Made by a program: the position numbers and the translations under genes
The notes under the pieces: model-generated
What the model saw: only the letters and a program-made list of their open reading frames with translations
What the model was told of the DNA's origin: nothing
Databases searched by the model: none
Assembly: GCA_033557685.1 (NCBI GenBank)
Contig: JAWQRN010000304.1
Span: 1-31,779 of the forward strand
Direction: 5' to 3'
From: Sperchopsis tessellata
Lineage: Eukaryota > Arthropoda > Insecta > Coleoptera > Hydrophilidae
DNA: 31,779 nt
Part shown: in pieces, positions 31,241 through 31,779 of the stretch
Layout: every line of letters begins with the position of its first letter
Position numbering within the stretch: position 1 is the first letter of the stretch

Positions 31241-31779
31241 AGTGAATTTATTAGTGAACATCACTCGCTTTGCAATGTCCCTTGTAACAGTATACGAAAG
31301 TCGGCATTTATCAGAGCCTCTACACGGCTTCCACCTGGAAACAACATCCATATAGATATTAACCGTTGAAGTCTATTACATTTAATAAATTCAAACAGCT
31401 GGTCTTTTGCTTTTTGAAATCTCTGTCACCCACATTCGCACGGAAATTTTCTAAATAAACTGTTCTACTAATTTAATGTATTATCATGCGTGATGATGCT
31501 TTTGATCTGCTGTGTTTATGTAATTTTAATTCACCGTTCCCACCCTTCCACATGAATGATTTATTGCTTATAGCATGTGAGGTATTTCAACTCTTGTAAA
31601 GTTACTTTAAATTTCAAATCTCCATTTTATTATATTTTAGACTCATGAACGTCGGTGAATATAATAAAAATAGGAAATATAAAATTCAACTGACTTTTCT
31701 TTGCGATCGTTACACCCTGACAATCAGAGAAAATTTATATCTCTCAACATATTATGTATAAGCATACATATATGTATAT
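31241..31779. other. AT-rich DNA without recognisable genes
   Basis: 31241-31350 may be 3' untranslated sequence of the LINE. After that no feature was recognised on either strand. Confidence 0.5.

Noticed and set aside
30939..31351. Minus-strand frames of 67 and 85 codons
   Set aside because: Antisense to the LINE linker and C-terminal tail; no recognisable domain in this orientation.
1..31779. CRISPR array, operon, bacterial promoter or rRNA/tRNA genes
   Set aside because: No regularly spaced identical repeats, no ribosome-binding-site-led gene runs and no RNA gene structure were seen; the content is eukaryotic.

Overview
The window looks like a piece of an AT-rich metazoan, most likely insect, genome. 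It has long A/T-dominated intergenic DNA, (TA)n microsatellites, spliceosomal-type intron signals, and eukaryotic cut-and-paste and LINE-type transposons. The piggyBac, mariner, BED-type hAT and endonuclease-reverse transcriptase LINE families seen here are all common in insects. I found no host gene, no RNA gene, no prokaryotic operon and no CRISPR array. Almost every stretch with recognisable protein homology is a dead transposable element.

Layout. 1-2380: no recognisable content. About 2390-5179: a decayed hAT DNA transposon (plus strand), split by a 5'-truncated LINE reverse-transcriptase fragment (minus strand, 2944-3619), and ending in an AAACCCTA terminus with CTCGAGAAAT repeats. About 5530-7190: a jockey/I-like LINE remnant on the minus strand, with a gag zinc-knuckle ORF1 piece, the start of an endonuclease and a reverse transcriptase core. 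10499-12418: the best-preserved element, a piggyBac-like transposon with TTAA at both ends, 13-bp terminal inverted repeats and a transposase pseudogene that probably has a 100-nt first intron. 13085-15060: a degenerate LINE (endonuclease plus reverse transcriptase, RTE-like) carrying a 79-bp tandem duplication. About 15436-16490: a mariner relic (minus strand) that has lost two of its three catalytic aspartates. 17191-19394: a hairpin, two (TA)n tracts and a diverged tandem repeat. 23199-24060: a DUF4371/ZMYM1-like hAT transposase pseudogene (minus strand). 25889-26092: a LINE endonuclease fragment (minus strand). 28300-28540: a decayed minisatellite-like array. 30310-31240: a second copy of the 13-kb-type LINE, with its reverse transcriptase core missing.

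The elements are independent insertions and do not work together. Decay differs between them: piggyBac keeps its ends and nearly one frame, while the LINEs are broken by stops and frameshifts in every domain. No novel biological system is supported by what can be read. The most useful observations are the structure of the piggyBac copy, the nested hAT/LINE insertion, and a few short unexplained stretches (about 8803-8931, 17885-18081, 21851-22204, 28300-28540).
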